Assembly: GCA_002224055.1 (NCBI GenBank)
Contig: AZLU01000073.1
Coordinates: forward strand, 62,001-126,000
DNA from: Pezizomycotina sp. ARF18
Taxonomy: Eukaryota; Ascomycota
DNA: 64,000 bases
Direction of reading: 5' to 3'
Shown in pieces: positions 1-11,917 of the stretch. Both the position numbers and the translations under genes were made by a program. Below the pieces are notes generated by a model. The model saw only the letters and a program-made list of their open reading frames with translations. It ran no database searches and was not told where the DNA came from. The stretch's first letter is position 1, and every line of letters begins with the position of its first letter.

Positions 1-1725
1 AAATATCATAATAACGAATTGATGGAGGCGTTGCTCCCAAATTTCACTATACCGAATCGGATTACTGTGTGCCACTTGCAGATGGCCTTTAATATTTCTC
101 AACGAGTATAACTGAAGCAATGAGACTGTTAACCGCTATTATTGACACTTACTTCGATCCTTCTCCCGAACAAGGCTTTCCTAGGGCACCAAAGCCCTGA
201 ATTTCGTTCATAGGATTAATACAATTACATGAAATGAGCATACGCGCCGCGTACGTGGATCGTCGATTGCCTTATGAGAATCGCTGAGAGTACCGTCGCA
301 CTGCGAGGCCAAAGCGCAAAGTGCAATATTTCAAATACATTGAGAGCTTAAGAGTAACATAGGCACGTATAGGAAGTACTACGCAGGTGCCCATCTATAA
401 GGCGTGGTGGAGACGAACCCCGGGCTTAGGATTTCAACGAACGCTTAGCCTATGTTCCCTAAGAGTTGAAACAATCTTATTGAGGGAAGCTCCGAGTCTT
501 CGTGTGTAAACGACCGATTTCCCCAGACTTCAAGGTCGCGGGTACGACATCAAAACCCCTTCGCATTAAGAGGCACCACGTTAATGAATCACCTGAACGT
601 AGGGGTAAGGCAATGTCATCATCCACGGTCATAATCGATTTTATTTATCAATAATCTATTTCTTTGCATGAATCTCTATCCGCCGGGCGGTCGCAAATCC
701 CCTATTTCCCAACTTCCTATCGCGCTTAAGTACTGTCTGCTTAAGCCCTTGCTGAGCAGCATTTCTTTACACAGCCTCCACTATACTATATGTAGTTTGT
801 CGTGGTCTCGACAAACACCAGTTACACTGAAGAGGAGTGTGGGGTTAAACGCGGAACACAAGCTATCTTGTCCATGCCAGCCTATTAGAACCTCCCAAGT
901 CCGCGTTGTTTTCAGCGATATCTAAATATACTCTATAAACGACATGTTAAGCAGGAAAATAAAATTACCCAAGGGTTCTGCATGCTTCTGGCCACAGAAA
1001 TTGAGAAACAACCGAATTTACCTTGATAGGTAACTATTCTTCACACATGATAAGGCCGATCTATAGATCCGCCTATGAAACATCGTGCAGAATTTGTAAA
1101 CAATTCCTGTGGAGCGCTTTCATTGGCTGGATGAAGGGAAGGGCTGTCTTTGCTGTGCGGGAACGGGAGTATAACCGGCCTTGGCGGCGCTTCCTGCTTC
1201 AACCACGCACCTATTAACGACAACGATGACCCTATCTTGCCTTTTTCCCTTTCGAACTTTCGAAACACCAAAAAGGCTAGTAATATTCGATAGAAGGGTG
1301 CGCTCTTACATTGTTCGTCAGTTTCGAATAATCGAAGACAAGACAGGCTTCTCCTGCGTGTGTCGGGAGCCAATATAGGATCATAGCATAGTTCTTTTCG
1401 GTTGTTAGCGAATCGGAAAATACCTGTGAGAATGTTGTTATTTTTATAGGATCTGCTACTATTTCATTTCTCGCAATGACAGGACGACCAACTGCACCAG
1501 CTTGTTATATAACAAAACGCCCAGGCCGTTCATGCAACCTCTTTTCCCTTCCTTTTTTCGAAACGTTAGGCCGGCCTTTATTTTCATTCCACTACACAGT
1601 TATCTTCTTCACTTCGACTGTATACCAGAAAGTGCCGGACACCATACGCTTTTTTATCTTCATTTTTATTTCTCCTATCTATTCTCAACATTACCAGATA
1701 AACCCTATACCACAATACAATCACC
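1..1725. other. Intergenic, no gene recognised
   Basis: I see only short, unrelated open frames on both strands here, with no domain motif, no convincing intron and no repeat. A 110-codon minus-strand frame near 1041-1373 has no recognisable protein signal. The last 200 bases are pyrimidine-rich and probably serve as promoter and leader of the gene that starts at 1726. Confidence 0.5.
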
Positions 1726-2176
1726 ATGCCGTCCCTCTACAACCCTCATCCAGCGCGACGACGACGTGATAATATCAACAATAACACCAGCCCCACCCCC
1801 AACTCCTACAACAACAACGCAACCGCGTCGCCATGATCGTCGGCATCGTCATACTCGCTGCCGCAGTAATATTCTCCTTCGTCACGGCTGCTATCGCGGT
1901 CGTATACTACCGCGCCACCAACAACGAGAAGCGGCGCGCCGCGCGGAGATAAAGCTGAGGGAAGCGGACGTTGAAGCTGTTTTGGGACAGAGGATCGATA
2001 CGAACGTGCGGAGGGTCGTGGAGGAGGAAGAGAAGAGCCCGAGTAGCTTAAGCTTACCAGCGTATAGTCCGTGCACGGTGCCGACGATCGAGATGACGTG
2101 GCTGTCGGAGGGGAGGAGGAGGGCAGGCGCCTCGGGGTGGGAACTCTGCAAGGTCGTGAAGCTTTCGACGTCTTGA
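1726..2176 (+). CDS. Small single-pass membrane protein, uncharacterised
   Basis: I do not recognise the family. The start is the ATG at 1726 in a good CACCATG context after a pyrimidine-rich leader. About 35 Asn/Pro/Ser-rich residues lead into a strong transmembrane helix (MIVGIVILAAAVIFSF...), then a basic stop-transfer segment (NNEKRRAARR), then a cytosolic-looking tail with an acidic run (EEEEK) and an LPAYSP motif. The tail is in the frame that stops at 2176. The frame changes near 1835 and again near 1950, with no intron consensus to explain it, as in most genes of this window. By analogy, N-terminal low complexity plus one helix plus a PY-like tail resembles the genes at 10277 and 26347, but sequence similarity between them is weak. 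Function unknown. Confidence 0.55.
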
Positions 2177-2179
2177 CTG

Positions 2180-2924
2180 ATTATCGACAACATGATGCAC
2201 ACATCCGATTCGATTAACTGTTCCGACCTACAACCCTACTCTCTTCCGCTTCGCTTCACGATATTACTACGTCTTCCTCTGTCCCATTCGCTCTTCTCGG
2301 TTTTGCATAGCATGGTCCTTTGGCATCTCTTCCTCGTTTACGTTCTTCTATCTTTTTTCTCTTTTCTCTATTACTGCATAACTTGGTGTTTTACTATCTT
2401 TCGGGTCTTTATCAACGGATGGGTTTCTATCTGGGTTTAATATTTGGTCTCTTTTATGTTAATAGTTCTTAATATTCCTAGCGAATATCTGTACTGCCTG
2501 TTCATGGTAACAAAAAGGCAGAGACAAGCATATCGGTCTTGTTATGAAAATACAAAACACAACCTCCTTGGATGGTTTCCTTCAACTATAAGTTATGACA
2601 TCTTCTATTCAAAATGTGTTCACGGTCTTCTTAGAGACCCACCTCGATCTTAAACCATTTCGTCTGCCCTTTTTATTTTATTTTATTTATTTATTTATTT
2701 ATTTATTTATTGATGGCGTCTGTTCACTGAATCGATGTCTCGTCCTTCTCGCCTTCGCTTTCTCCATGCTACGGATGCATAATCCAAATAGCTTGCAGTC
2801 TTCTAAGGCTATTTCTATGACTTCAAGTTCATTGAACAAAGGTTTTTTTTTTTTGTTCTCCATGTAGATATTCCTCATCTTGTTTTGATTTCGTAACCCT
2901 TTTTTCTCCAATATCGTTCTATAT
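2180..2924. other. Intergenic, pyrimidine-rich
   Basis: No gene recognised. The stretch is rich in T and C on the plus strand and holds the TTTA microsatellite at 2671-2711. It probably contains the 3' untranslated regions of the two convergent genes on either side. Confidence 0.45.
2671..2711. repeat. TTTA/TTTTA microsatellite
   Basis: Two TTTTA units are followed by about eight TTTA units. It lies between convergent genes. Confidence 0.9.
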
Positions 2925-3498
2925 CTCTTCAAATTGAATGGTTTCCTTCCTCCCTCCTCCCTAATCCATTGCAGCGTACCGAACTCCGGAAACGGCGTCG
3001 TCAACCCCTCGCCCTCTTCATCGCCCTCCCTCTCTCCCGTCCCCACCGTCCCCATACCCATCTCCCCCTCCCTCTCTCTCCTCAACTTCTTCCCCTCCTC
3101 CACTCCTCCAAACATCCCTCCTACCCTTAAACTTCTCCACCTCCTCCTCCTCCACCTCCACCACCACCGCATTAACCCTCCCTTCATCCTCTCCAAAACA
3201 AACATTGCAAGGAGGATATGCATACACCTATACGTCGGAGAGTAGCGTATGAAATCGTCGAGGCCGTGATTGGGAAGTAGTGCAGGACGTAGAACGGTTC
3301 CTTGTTTATAAGAGCGGTGGCGGCGCAGAATAGCAGCGAGAGGGCATGGAGGTAGAGGGATCTGCGGAGGAGATTAAGGAGGAGATAGAGGTAGAAGTCC
3401 TAGGGTGTTGAGGGGACGTTAGTATGATGTGGAGTCGGAGGAAGCGACTTGGAAGGGACGGAGAGGCCACTTACGACGAGAGCTGCGGATGGGGTCAT
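2925..3498 (-). CDS. Small membrane protein with one intron, uncharacterised
   Basis: Not a family I recognise. On the minus strand an ATG at 3498 opens an 8-codon first exon (3475-3498) that ends at GTAAGT. The intron is 3400-3474 (75 bp, ending CCCTAG). The second exon encodes hydrophobic segments (DFYLYLLLNLL, LHALSLLFCAATALI) and then an extremely acidic/basic low-complexity region (VEEEEVEKF, EEGKK) read through two frame changes. The last plausible coding stretch has EFGTLQWIREEGG near 2950; the exact stop is unclear, so the lower boundary is approximate. The convincing parts are the intron and the hydrophobic segment after it; the low-complexity tail is inferred. Confidence 0.45.
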
Positions 3499-3992
3499 AA
3501 TGGATATGTGGCTCTTGATTTGGAGGAGATATCAGAGTATTTCTATAGAGAAAAGATTGACAGAATAGGTATTATCCGTTCAATGTTTTAACTTTTTTTT
3601 CGGCCTTTGGGTTTGTTATATGTGGGTGGTGATGTTCTTTAGAGGTTGGTGGTTTGTGGAAATTTGCTAGTGGAAAGGCCTCCATTTTCTGTCTCATATT
3701 TCTGGTTCATGTTTCTAGAAAATACTAATAGCAGGCAAATAAATAGAAATAAAATAGAACAAGTGACTTCTATAAGTTTCGTGACCGTGATTCTCTCAAT
3801 TTCCATTCCGAACTTACATCTTGAACATATTTTTTCATTAAATTTAAAAAGCTCTAGAAGACATGTCTATCGTGACGTGACTAAACCCTACCAGATGCAC
3901 CAAATCTATATGCCAGTGTAAGGGAAATACCGTAGGGATCTACAGTATGCTAAATGAAGGAATTTACATAGGAAAAGTATTCTCTATCAACC

Positions 3993-4517
3993 TCAACACT
4001 TCCCGAACCCTTGCCACCGCTGTAAATCGAACCCCTCATCACTCCCCCTTAACCGTCGTAAACACCTTCTCCAACCCGCAAACCTCCTCGCAGCACCTCT
4101 CGCAGCAACACGCACAGTCCTCCCTACTCCCTCCCCACCTTTCAGCAACTCCGATACCCGGTGGTTCATGTCAGAATACCACCACGCCCCGCAGGCAACA
4201 CGCAAGCCACGGCCGGCTCTCCGCGACGAACGTAAAAGCGTAAAACACCGACTGTGATCGCCAGCGGCAACGTATCCCGTAAAGCGTTTAGTATGGCGAT
4301 GACGAACTGTAATCTCGACAAGTGTAGCTGTTCGACCTGCGACGTCGGCGGGATAGCGAGACGTTTTCGTGATGTTGTTGTAGGTTGCGAGGGAGAGCTT
4401 GTAGACGAAGGATATGAAGAGTGTAGATGCGAGGAGACGTTGATGTGTGTTTTGAGGAGGAGGTTGGCGTCGAGGGAGAGGAGGGTGGAGATTGAGTGGT
4501 GGGAGATGAGGAGCCAT
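3993..4517 (-). CDS. Small predicted membrane protein, uncharacterised
   Basis: Family not recognised. The start is the minus-strand ATG at 4517, preceded by a C/T-rich leader and ACAGAACA. The first frame gives a Pro-rich N-terminus and FISFVYKLSLATYNNITK. After a frame change near 4330 a hydrophobic stretch follows (LQFVIAILNALRDTLPLAI, then TVGVLRFYVRRGEP). Past a second change one frame gives a very cysteine-rich tail (CACCCERCCEEVC) stopping at 4039, while another frame stays open to 3993. I cannot decide between the two ends. One or two transmembrane segments are likely. The divergent plus-strand neighbourhood holds nothing obvious. Confidence 0.4.
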   Translation of the reverse strand: MAPHLPPLNLHPPLPRRQPPPQNTHQRLLASTLFISFVYKLSLATYNNITKTSRYPADVAGRTATLVEITVRHRHTKRFTGYVAAGDHSRCFTLLRSSRRAGRGLRVACGAWWYSDMNHRVSELLKGGEGVGRTVRVAARGAARRFAGWRRCLRRLRGSDEGFDLQRWQGFGKC

Positions 4518-7014
4518 TGTTCTGTAAGATGTAAGAAGGAGAGGAGAAAACGGTGTTTGGTCGTCTACGGGATTTGATGTGTTCGTAAGGAGGTCGTTAA
4601 AGTTCGTGATCGTAGAATCTCATAAGCGTAGCCGTAAGGAGATTGGAAGACTAACTCTCAGCGACGGCGCTTACAACGGATTCCAAGGGAGAAAAAAAAA
4701 CGACTCAAACCTCTCGAAACGAGCAAAAAAAGGCGATAAATAAAAAACAGCGGAGACGATTAGGGTCCTTATATACGATATCCTTTCCGTGCTTACAAAA
4801 TACCTCAAAAGAAGAACCCCTATGACGACGCGATACAGAATGGTTTGATAGCCCTGTCCCGTAACAATATGTGGGTATAACAAACTTTTGTTGCTTGTCT
4901 CAAGAGCACCTTTGGAGTGAAAGATCGAAGGACGAAGGGCTTGGCTGCACCTTGAAATTATTCCATGCATAAGGCTGTGTGGGTCCCCAACCTTGAAAGG
5001 CTGGCTACATCGTATTTGCGCTAGCAGTTCGCAGTTTCAAGTACTGGAGCTCAGCTTTATTTTTCGGGAAAAGGAAAAAAAAAATTTTTTTACTGAAAGG
5101 AATACTGTTACTACTATGGACCTTGGTTAAGGTTATTTGTTCGTGTTTGGGAAAAAGTACCCTCCTGCAGCCCTGTGCAAGAATAAGAAACTTGCATACG
5201 AGATTGAATCAAAGGAGAACCTTATAGAGAACAAAAAAAGGAAGAAAAAACGCGTAGATGTAATTTTGTGTTAGAGCGTTAAAGCATACTACGAAAAGGA
5301 CACAGCCTAAGCATCTTGTCTTAATCTGCCTAAACGGTCTCAGTAACCCCTATGGTGATGGCGTAATAAAGATCGAATTAATGGGTTAAGCGCCGACCGT
5401 TATTTATACTCAGGCTAGGATACAATATCATGAAACATCTAGAACAAACAGCGAATAGCTCAGATTTGTGGGGGAGGCGATGCGACGCTTGGTAGGAGAA
5501 CTGGTCCCGTTTACCGAACCGGGCAATTATCATGGCATGAGTGTTTAACCGACGGGGCAAGGAGTGTAAGCGCCTTTGATAGTGGCCATGCTGAGGGTTG
5601 TTAAGTTTGTTTACTTCTGGGAGCGAGCGGATAGGGCGAATAGTGTAGGGTGTGGGGGGGAAGCGAAGGCTTAGTATATCGGGAAGGATTTAGGGGGTTT
5701 AGCAGGAGCAAGCAGGGGATGCATTAAAACCAAACCGCCTGGTAACCACCGGATGCTTCCTCGGTCCTAGTTCTTCTCAGCCAGCTTCACTTTTTGGGGA
5801 ACTTCAGTATTTGCTGGCTGCGAGGTTATCCTTCGTTCAAAGTAAGGTTACTAGGTATATACTGTATATTTTCGCGGTCTGGCTTTTCGGAGGTGCCAGT
5901 ATTATCGGAACCCGAAGGAAAACTTATAAACCGTGATTGTGGAGGCAACTGTCGAAATTCACACAAAAATCGCTCTGCATTGACAAAGGACAGCAATGCT
6001 CGTATTCCTCACAATCGGTGAAAGGCGATACCTCTGATGTAGGGTATTTCCTAGACTTGAAAAAGTGAAAGAATTACGTATAAAACAAATACACCAAAAA
6101 ACGGAAGCCCGACAAAAAGAAAAAAAAAAGAAAAGAAAACTTCGCTGCTTGTCCTACAGTAGAACTCTAGCGTCGTTGAAAATGATTCTTTCTCTACGTC
6201 CACTGAGCAATGAGTAATATCGCGATATCTCGTCCGGGTCAAATAAGTCACAGTATTTTATTTCTAGCGAGTAGAGACGTCGATGTAGGAAGCACCGCTT
6301 AGAGAGATTAATCTCACGAACCACGCATGTAGAATAAGGACCGAGGAAATGAGGTACAACGTCTTGATTACCAGATTCAATACTTCGGCGACGGCATTAT
6401 TAATGATCCCGAAGGGGCGTGTTGACTCATGATCATTAGCCTTTCGTTTGGGTAGGATCCACATCCTAGCGTCGCCTTTGTAGAAACAATAATAAATCCG
6501 TGGGATACGAGCTCAGCGGGAACAATAATAAAATAAGCTTATATTATTCTCAAGCGCTGTTCCTCAAACCTGGATTTTATAAGCGAATGAACAGGGTTTT
6601 ACCACCAGTCAATGGCGTTTTTATGAGTCAATGATAGTAGAAGAGACATCTGCAATCACGGACACGGATAATTGCCTTACAAAACAGAGAGAACTGATGG
6701 GAAAGGGCTTATATGCATCGGGAACCAAAGATGGCGTTGAGCTTCCGAGTCGTGATCAGCAAGTAAGCAAAGGCAAGCTTCTCTATCGGCCGAATTGAGG
6801 CGGAAAGGTTAAAAGCTTGACTCAGATGCGGGGAAACAAATAAAGCAGAATGACGGAACGAGGAACGAGAATAATATTTAACACCCTCCAGGGAAGACCT
6901 CATCAATTGATCGCGAAAGGCAGACAGCAAGACAATTTGAGCACCTCAACCTTAGTTACTAGAAGTATCATCAACACCCTCAATTACAACCACCAAACCT
7001 CCAACCCCATCACG
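4518..7014. other. Intergenic, no gene recognised
   Basis: Only scattered frames of 60-100 codons without motifs on either strand. I see no repeat longer than a short A-tract. The last 120 bases carry C-rich, CAACC-type sequence typical of a fungal leader and probably hold the promoter of the hydrolase gene at 7015. Confidence 0.5.
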
Positions 7015-8195
7015 ATGACCGACTTCGACACCTCCTCTCAAGCTACACCACCAAAGGAAACCCCACCGTCCACGGCGCCTTCTTCACCTGCGTCGACAAG
7101 CACGGCAAAACCATCTACAAAAAGATCTCCGGCTACGACTCCCTCCTCCCCACCGCCTCTCCACTCCGCGAAGACGCCGTCATTAAAGCCGCATCCGCTT
7201 CAAAACTATTCACTTCCATCGCCCTACTTCAATGCGTCGACAAAGGCCTTTTAACGCTCGACGAACCCATATCGCGCATTCTGCCCGAAATCGGCTCGCA
7301 GGAAATAATTTCAGCCGACGAAAACGGTGAACTAAAATACACAAAGTCCGAAACGAAGATAACCGCGAGGATGTTACTATCTCACGCCTCCGGCTTCGCC
7401 TACTTCTTCCTCCACCCCCTCCTCCTAAAATGGCACGCGACCAGACCGAACAAAGGCTCCAACATCATAACCGAAAAATACGACTCCCGCTGATCTTCGA
7501 GCCCGGCACGGGCTGGTTCTACGGCGGCGGGTTGGATTGGCTGGCGTCGCGGTCCGCCGATTACACGATAGCATCCCATTGGAAGAGTACATGATACAGC
7601 ACGTGTGGAAACCGCTCGGATTATCCGCGCGTATCCGACGTTTAACATTTCCGATTCGAGTAAGTCGGAGTATAAAGCGCGCCTGATGGTGCGGCGGAAC
7701 GAACGGAGGATGGAGGATTAAAGGAGCACGAATTCTGGCACGGGCAGAACTCCGACGGCGAGGGTGGCGCCGGACTCTGTCTTACGGCGAAGGAATACAT
7801 CGCTGTCCTGGCAGACTTGATATCCGACGAGCCGAAGTTACTCAAGAAGGAAACCGTGGAAGAGATGTGGAGGCCGCAAATACCGAAGGGATCCGCGGGT
7901 ATTCCGATGCTGATGAGCCTGAAGGTAGCGTGGAGTATGGTCGCGGGTCCCGTCGAGGGGGACGACGTTAACCACGGATTAGGTGGTTTTGCTGGCGCAA
8001 GGGGAGGCGAAGGAGCTGGACAGCCGCGGAACGTGCTTTGCTGGGGCGGCGGATCCGGGACGGTCTGGTGGCTTGTAGGGAAAGGGGAGTGGCGGGATGA
8101 TGTTCACCCAGCTGCACCCGTTTACGGATCCGAAGGTTGCGGAGCTTGTTAACGCTTGGAAGAAGGATTTCTGGAGTGGGTATGATAAGTCGTAG
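7015..8195 (+). CDS. Beta-lactamase-family serine hydrolase (class C-like, PF00144)
   Basis: Predicted serine hydrolase/transesterase of the penicillin-binding-protein/LovD/EstB type. The start is the ATG at 7015. A frame change soon after leads into VHGAFFTCVDKHGKTIYKK and then AASASKLFTSIALLQCVDKG, which carries the catalytic S-x-x-K motif (SASK). Next come LLTLDEPISRILPEIGSQ and ARMLLSHASGFAYFF, the usual block after the active site. FEPGTGWFYGGGLDW supplies the Tyr of the second motif, and LCWGGGSGTVWW the third motif region. The C-terminus MMFTQLHPFTDPKVAELV ... SGYDKS stops at 8195. Total about 390 residues, normal for the family. At least four one-base frame changes interrupt it, with no intron consensus. 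Substrate cannot be read from the sequence; relatives include esterases, acyltransferases and stand-alone catabolic enzymes. Confidence 0.85.
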
Positions 8196-10276
8196 GCGGG
8201 AAGGTTGAAGGAGCGGTTGTGATGTAGATAGTCGTGAAGCTTGTTAGTAACGAATATATCTGCTTTGCGCTCAGACAAATAATATTTCGAGATCGATATT
8301 GGATTCGCTTGTTTTGTCCACACACGTATTTCCACGCGGCGCTGAGAGATTTCGCGTTGGCATATGCGTATGCATTGTTCCGTTGTCAGAGAGGTGAGAA
8401 ATTTAGAGGGGGTTGTTATCTGTTTGGAAAAGCTGAAATGGTTCTCGTAAAAGATCGTGGCTAAGAAGCATAACAACCAAACTCATCCACCTTCAACGGA
8501 TCAACCTGGCTTATAGGCCTGTATTCACGTATTTTAGAGCTTCCAGAACGGCGGGAGGGTCCGCCACTCCATCATCGCTCAAGCAGCATGCAGAGACCAT
8601 CGTGATAGACTGAAGGAAATCTAAGTATCTGGACCCAAAGGCCTTCCCCTTTGACCTTTTTCTAAAGGCTTATGGCGACATCTTATATCTAACTATGTAT
8701 CTAGCCCAGATAGCCAGTTTTTGATATGATTTAGCTCTCATGAAAAGCCCCCCGTCTCCGTGCTTTGCAGAGTGTCGATATAAAGGTCGTGGTCAAAAAT
8801 TCCACCCAGCGCTCGCAAACCCTAATCACTCCTATCCTGGGTGCTTGTACACATTATAAAATCATGCATATGCTCACGAATTTTGACTTCTTACTTTTGA
8901 CCTAGTTAGATTTATTCTGATATGTTATTTTGTGTGACAGTTCATTCACAGCCTGGCTAATCCATCTGCATACTCTCTACATCGCTCTAGAACAAACTCC
9001 TTTAATGACTGCATGGCCTGAGCCATGGAAGCCGGCGTGGGAGGATTTCCGAAGATTGCAGTAGGCGGGAAAGACGATCTCGGTATGACAGCGTCCAGAG
9101 TCTATAGCGTCCAGAGTCTGTAAAAGCCTGTGAACACCAACTTGAACGGAGAACCGCGATGCTGGAACAAAAAGAAACTGGGCAGGTCATAACTCAACAA
9201 GATGAGTATAGCCGTGGTCCTTGTTTTTTGTTTTCGCCCCCGGAAAGAAAGAATCTGGAAGAAAAAAAAAAAAGAGTGTTGTCGAGATCACGACAAGAGC
9301 TCTGTACTAGTATGCGGACCATCTTGGATAGGCCTAGGTAGAGACGAGGCTTTTGCCATTTCAGCAGCACCCCCATTCAAGTTGCTAAGCTACTTGCCAT
9401 TTTCTCCCCATCCCGGACGGACAGAACGGATTTTCTTTGTATTTCCTCTACCCTCTAATATCAACCCATATTTGCCATTTTATACGCCCCCCATATGCTG
9501 ACCACTAAGCAACAAAACCGCCGTCGGAGATCGCGATCAAATCTGATATATTCCTAGCGACACGAACACTCTTCGGGGAAGGTGTCTCAGACCGTTTTTC
9601 ACACCCACCCAAGTAAAATACGCGCGAATTAACTCAAACCTCGCAGACGCACCATATCAACTCCAACTACTAACTTCTAATCCGAGCAAAGTAGCGCGGA
9701 AGAGAGAAAGTTAACGTTGTTATCATGTTCTGTTTAATTAAGACCAATGGCCCTTGCCGACACACCTATTGGGCATACCCTTGTCGCCCCCGTCTGACTC
9801 TTCCTCCTCTTCTTTTTCTCTTTTCCTACCTAGCGGGTTGACGCTTGCCGGCTGGGGGGTGGTTGCGCTAATCCGGGGCAAGTGTTCACTTTTGCCCACA
9901 ACCTCAAGGTGCAGGACGAATCCTCGAGGGTTGTTAAAACATCTGGGGGATTTAATGGAAGTAAAGTCCTTTGAAGTGTACAGTATAATACTCCCACCCA
10001 AGACTAAAAACTGTGCTTCGTTTCTCCCAGGATTTTATTTTTATTTTTATTTTTATTTTTTTTTTTCTTTTAGAAAAAAAAGAAAAAAAAAAAAAAAAAA
10101 AGTCTCCTTAGGCAGAATACTCTACTCTCCAAACAAAAAAAAAAAAATAAAAAATAAAAAAAAATTAATAAACAGTCTTCATTCAAGACAAAAGAAATCC
10201 GAAGACCTCTTCCTCTCTCTTTTCATCCCCTAATATAACTTCCGACATATAAACCCTACAAACAAAAACAAAAACA
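8196..10276. other. Intergenic, no gene recognised
   Basis: Nothing with a domain motif. The last 250 bases are dominated by T-runs and A-runs (10030-10170) followed by an A-rich leader up to the gene at 10277. A 159-codon frame at 9754-10233 reads straight through these homopolymers and I do not accept it. Confidence 0.5.
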
Positions 10277-10667
10277 ATGCCCGGGCGTGGTAATAATCCC
10301 CAACCCACCCCCACCCCCCAGCGACGACCCCGCCGCGCGCAGCCTCCTAATAGTCCTCCTCGTCCTCCTGGGCACCGGCATCTTCGCCTCCTTCGTGATC
10401 TACTGCGTCCAGCGCTACTACGCCACCCAGCGCGAAGACGAGGAGAGAGAATGGCGCAAGAAGAACCGCTCCCGCGTTCTCGCGAAGTGCGTGCCCGTTA
10501 CTGTGGGGCAGAATACCATGCTTGTGGATAGGGAAGGGAACATCAGGGGTTGCAGCTGCGGCGTTAACCATGGGGTACGGTGGAGGTCCGCAGAGGCGAT
10601 GAGGAGTTTGACGTTAGGAGGGGAGGAAAGGGCGCGTCAAAAGGAGAAGGGGGAGTATAATGTGTAG
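10277..10667 (+). CDS. Small single-pass membrane protein, uncharacterised
   Basis: Family not recognised. The start is the ATG at 10277, after an A/C-rich leader. The first frame gives a Pro/Thr-rich N-terminus (MPGRGNNPQPTPTP). A frame change near 10320 leads to SDDPAARS and one strong transmembrane helix (LLIVLLVLLGTGIFASFVIY), then a charged stop-transfer region (TQREDEEREWRKKNRSR). The tail is about 60 residues with a small Cys cluster (RGCSCGVNHG) and a basic/acidic end (GEERARQKEKGEYNV), stopping at 10667. Overall plan (Pro-rich N-terminus, one helix, charged tail) matches the genes at 1726 and 26347. Localisation to a membrane is a prediction; function is unknown. Confidence 0.6.
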
Positions 10668-10865
10668 ACCGGGGCGGTGTGGGGTGGAGGGGGGGGGGAT
10701 GAATTTGAGGAGTGGTTTCTGGTTGAACGATTGTGTTTGATGGTTTAACGGATGTATATTAGAGTAGTATAATGTTTTTTACTCCTCGAGGAAGAGCGTT
10801 AAAAACAAAGACCTTGACGGCGTTCTTCAGTGTGAACACGTACCAAATTCGAGGATATATCAGCT

Positions 10866-10892
10866 AAAAAAAAAAAAAAAAAAAAAAAAAAA
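10866..10892. repeat. Poly(A) tract, 27 nt
   Basis: An uninterrupted run of A about 200 bp past the stop of the gene at 10277. It is one of six runs of 20 or more A or T between 10.8 and 21.6 kb; the others are at 11382-11401, 14458-14480, 14809-14833, 15185-15219 and 21539-21563. Confidence 0.9.
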
Positions 10893-11197
10893 GCCTCCGC
10901 ATTGTGCTGTTCTCCTAGGAAACTTATAAAAATACCATGTTCACGACCGTGGAAGAAGTGGTCCCAGGCACGCCTTCTCCGTACTATTACGTGTTATGCT
11001 TTTGATTTTAAAAATATATCGATATTTCTTTTACACCCTAGTGAACAAACGCACATACTCATAACAGCGATGTTAATAGGCGCAAAGGCTTTTTCTAGAA
11101 AACGCCTCTATCTTTCCTCTTCTTCTCTCTTATATATATATCTCTGCGGGTTAATACGACTTTGTTTTCTCTCGATTTATACGCCAATAAAAATTAA

Positions 11198-11198
<1 letters not shown>

Positions 11199-11228
<30 letters not shown>
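11199..11228. repeat. AAT/ATA microsatellite
   Basis: About ten tandem AAT units. Confidence 0.9.
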
Positions 11229-11229
<1 letters not shown>

Positions 11230-11917
11230 ATTAAGGACTATCATACAATCTACGAATTCGAATACAAGGCACACTTGTCTCGCTTGCGAGATACAGTACT
11301 TGCGGCCAATGATATTTACTGTTTTATTGTATCTGTTTTTCTTTTTTTTCTCTCTTTCTTTTTCTTTTAACCTACTTTATTAAAAAAAAAAAAAAAAAAA
11401 ACGAGACACAAAAGCAATGCGAATACCGACCTCCTCTAGCTCTACCCTTCTCTTCCTCTCTTCTATTCTTCCTCTTCTCTTCTCTTTTTATTTTTTTTCT
11501 GTTTTTTTTTCTTTCTTTTTCGTTTCACGTTCAGATAGTCAGTCTCGCTCCATTTGCAGGACGTTCAGAAAGAGAGAGAGCGGGAAGAAAGTCCAAATGT
11601 GATATGTACTTTATTATTTCTCATTATCATTAAAAAAAACAAAAGCAATTCATGAAAAAAAAAAAGCTATCCCTATCCAAAAATCATCAAAGTAGCAAAA
11701 AAAACGCCATGCAGTCTACTTTAAAAAGCAAAAGCAAAACCCCCAAAACCCAAATTCCCTTTCCCTTAACTACTCATTACTCTCCCTACCCTTCCCATAC
11801 CTCCCTCTTCTTCCTCAGCTTATTAATACTCCCGCTGCTCCCCATCCTCGCAATGCCCAACTAATCCACCTTCACTATACTATGGTGGTGATGATGAAAA
11901 CCTTACCACGAACTCCC

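Larger units (their letters stand above)
10668..11917. other. Intergenic with homopolymers and AAT microsatellite
   Basis: No gene recognised. It holds A27 at 10866-10892, an AAT/ATA microsatellite at 11199-11228, a T/C-rich stretch with A20 at 11382-11401, and A-rich, C-rich low complexity to 11860. A 70-codon frame at 11652-11864 is low complexity and not convincing. Confidence 0.5.

Noticed and set aside
9754-10233. 159-codon plus-strand open frame
   Set aside because: It reads through T-runs and A-runs (FYFYFYFFFSF, KKRKKKKKK) that are clearly low-complexity spacer.
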